A DNA stretch of 5,235 bases. Source: an uncultured Roseovarius sp. GTDB lineage: Bacteria > Pseudomonadota > Alphaproteobacteria > Rhodobacterales > Rhodobacteraceae. This document shows positions 5,152 to 5,235 of this stretch, piece after piece. A program made the position numbers and the translations under genes. Location of the stretch: NCBI GenBank assembly GCA_913055965.1, contig CAJXKX010000184.1, positions 1 through 5,235 of the forward strand, read 5' to 3'. The number at the start of each line of letters is the position of its first letter. The first letter of the stretch is position 1. Below the pieces are notes generated by a model. It was not told where the DNA came from, did no database searches, and saw nothing but the letters and a program-made list of their open reading frames with translations.

Positions 5152-5235
5152 TCAGGAGCTGGTGTTCGACGCCACGGCGGCGTCGATATTGTCCTGCCCG
5201 ACATCGCCCTCGAACTGATCCCAGACGGGCTTCAT
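5152..5235 (-). CDS. dctP: TRAP transporter solute-binding protein DctP, C-terminal end only
   Basis: Only the last 27 codons and the TGA stop (5154-5152) lie in the window; the rest of the gene is beyond the right edge. The visible peptide is MKPVWDQFEGDVGQDNIDAA followed by VASNTSS. The pattern of an amphipathic helix, then a Gly-acidic turn and a short helix, is the usual C-terminus of DctP-family periplasmic binding proteins. Its place just before dctQ and dctM on the same strand supports the call. The ATG at the very edge is almost certainly an internal methionine, because full DctP proteins have about 330 residues. It would be secreted and would capture the organic acid for the DctQM permease. 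Confidence 0.75.
   Translation of the reverse strand: MKPVWDQFEGDVGQDNIDAAVASNTSS

Noticed and set aside
5233..5235. ATG at the window edge as the start of a 27-residue gene
   Set aside because: The peptide matches the end of a DctP protein and lies directly upstream of dctQ, so this methionine is best read as internal to a longer gene.

Overview
This window looks like chromosomal DNA from a GC-rich alphaproteobacterium, most likely a member of the Rhodobacterales (Roseobacter/Rhodobacter group). The grounds are the very high GC (about two thirds by eye), the strong GC bias at third codon positions, GGAGGG-type ribosome binding sites, and a tripartite TRAP transporter of the dicarboxylate type common in that order. 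Assignment to the order is inference. I see no insertion sequence, integrase, CRISPR array, tRNA or rRNA, and no base-composition island that would suggest recent transfer.

Layout, left to right. (1) 1-322, minus: 5' part of a small membrane protein that runs off the left edge. (2) 385-1602, minus: a complete MFS transporter, 62 bp upstream of the first gene and on the same strand, so the two are probably co-transcribed. (3) 1603-1727: a short divergent intergenic region with a possible promoter for the MFS gene whose predicted +1 falls on the start codon (a leaderless mRNA). (4) 1728-2243, plus: an uncharacterised, soluble, helical 171-residue protein, the only plus-strand gene. (5) 2244-2315: a convergent gene end built from a tandemly repeated 28-bp hairpin unit that also carries the stop codon of the next gene. 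(6) 2316-2819, minus: a flavin reductase (RutF/HpaC/NtaB-like domain) with a GTG start. (7) 2820-2989: a hairpin-rich spacer with a terminator-like stem-loop after the TRAP operon and paired segments in the flavin reductase leader. (8) 2990-4366 and 4366-5046, minus: the TRAP large (DctM) and small (DctQ) permeases, with stop and start overlapping by one base. (9) 5047-5151: the dctP-dctQ spacer with a perfect 12-bp hairpin and a C-rich mRNA tract. (10) 5152-5235, minus: the last 27 codons of the TRAP solute-binding protein DctP.

How the genes work together. dctP-dctQ-dctM form one operon: DctP captures an organic acid in the periplasm and DctQM carries it inward, driven by a sodium or proton gradient. 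The flavin reductase supplies reduced flavin to a two-component monooxygenase or similar enzyme, but no partner oxygenase lies in the window. The MFS transporter and small membrane protein are separate membrane functions of unknown substrate. No new multi-gene system is visible. The points most worth a second look are non-coding: the duplicated stop-codon hairpin, the dctP/dctQ intercistronic hairpin, and the possible leaderless MFS promoter.
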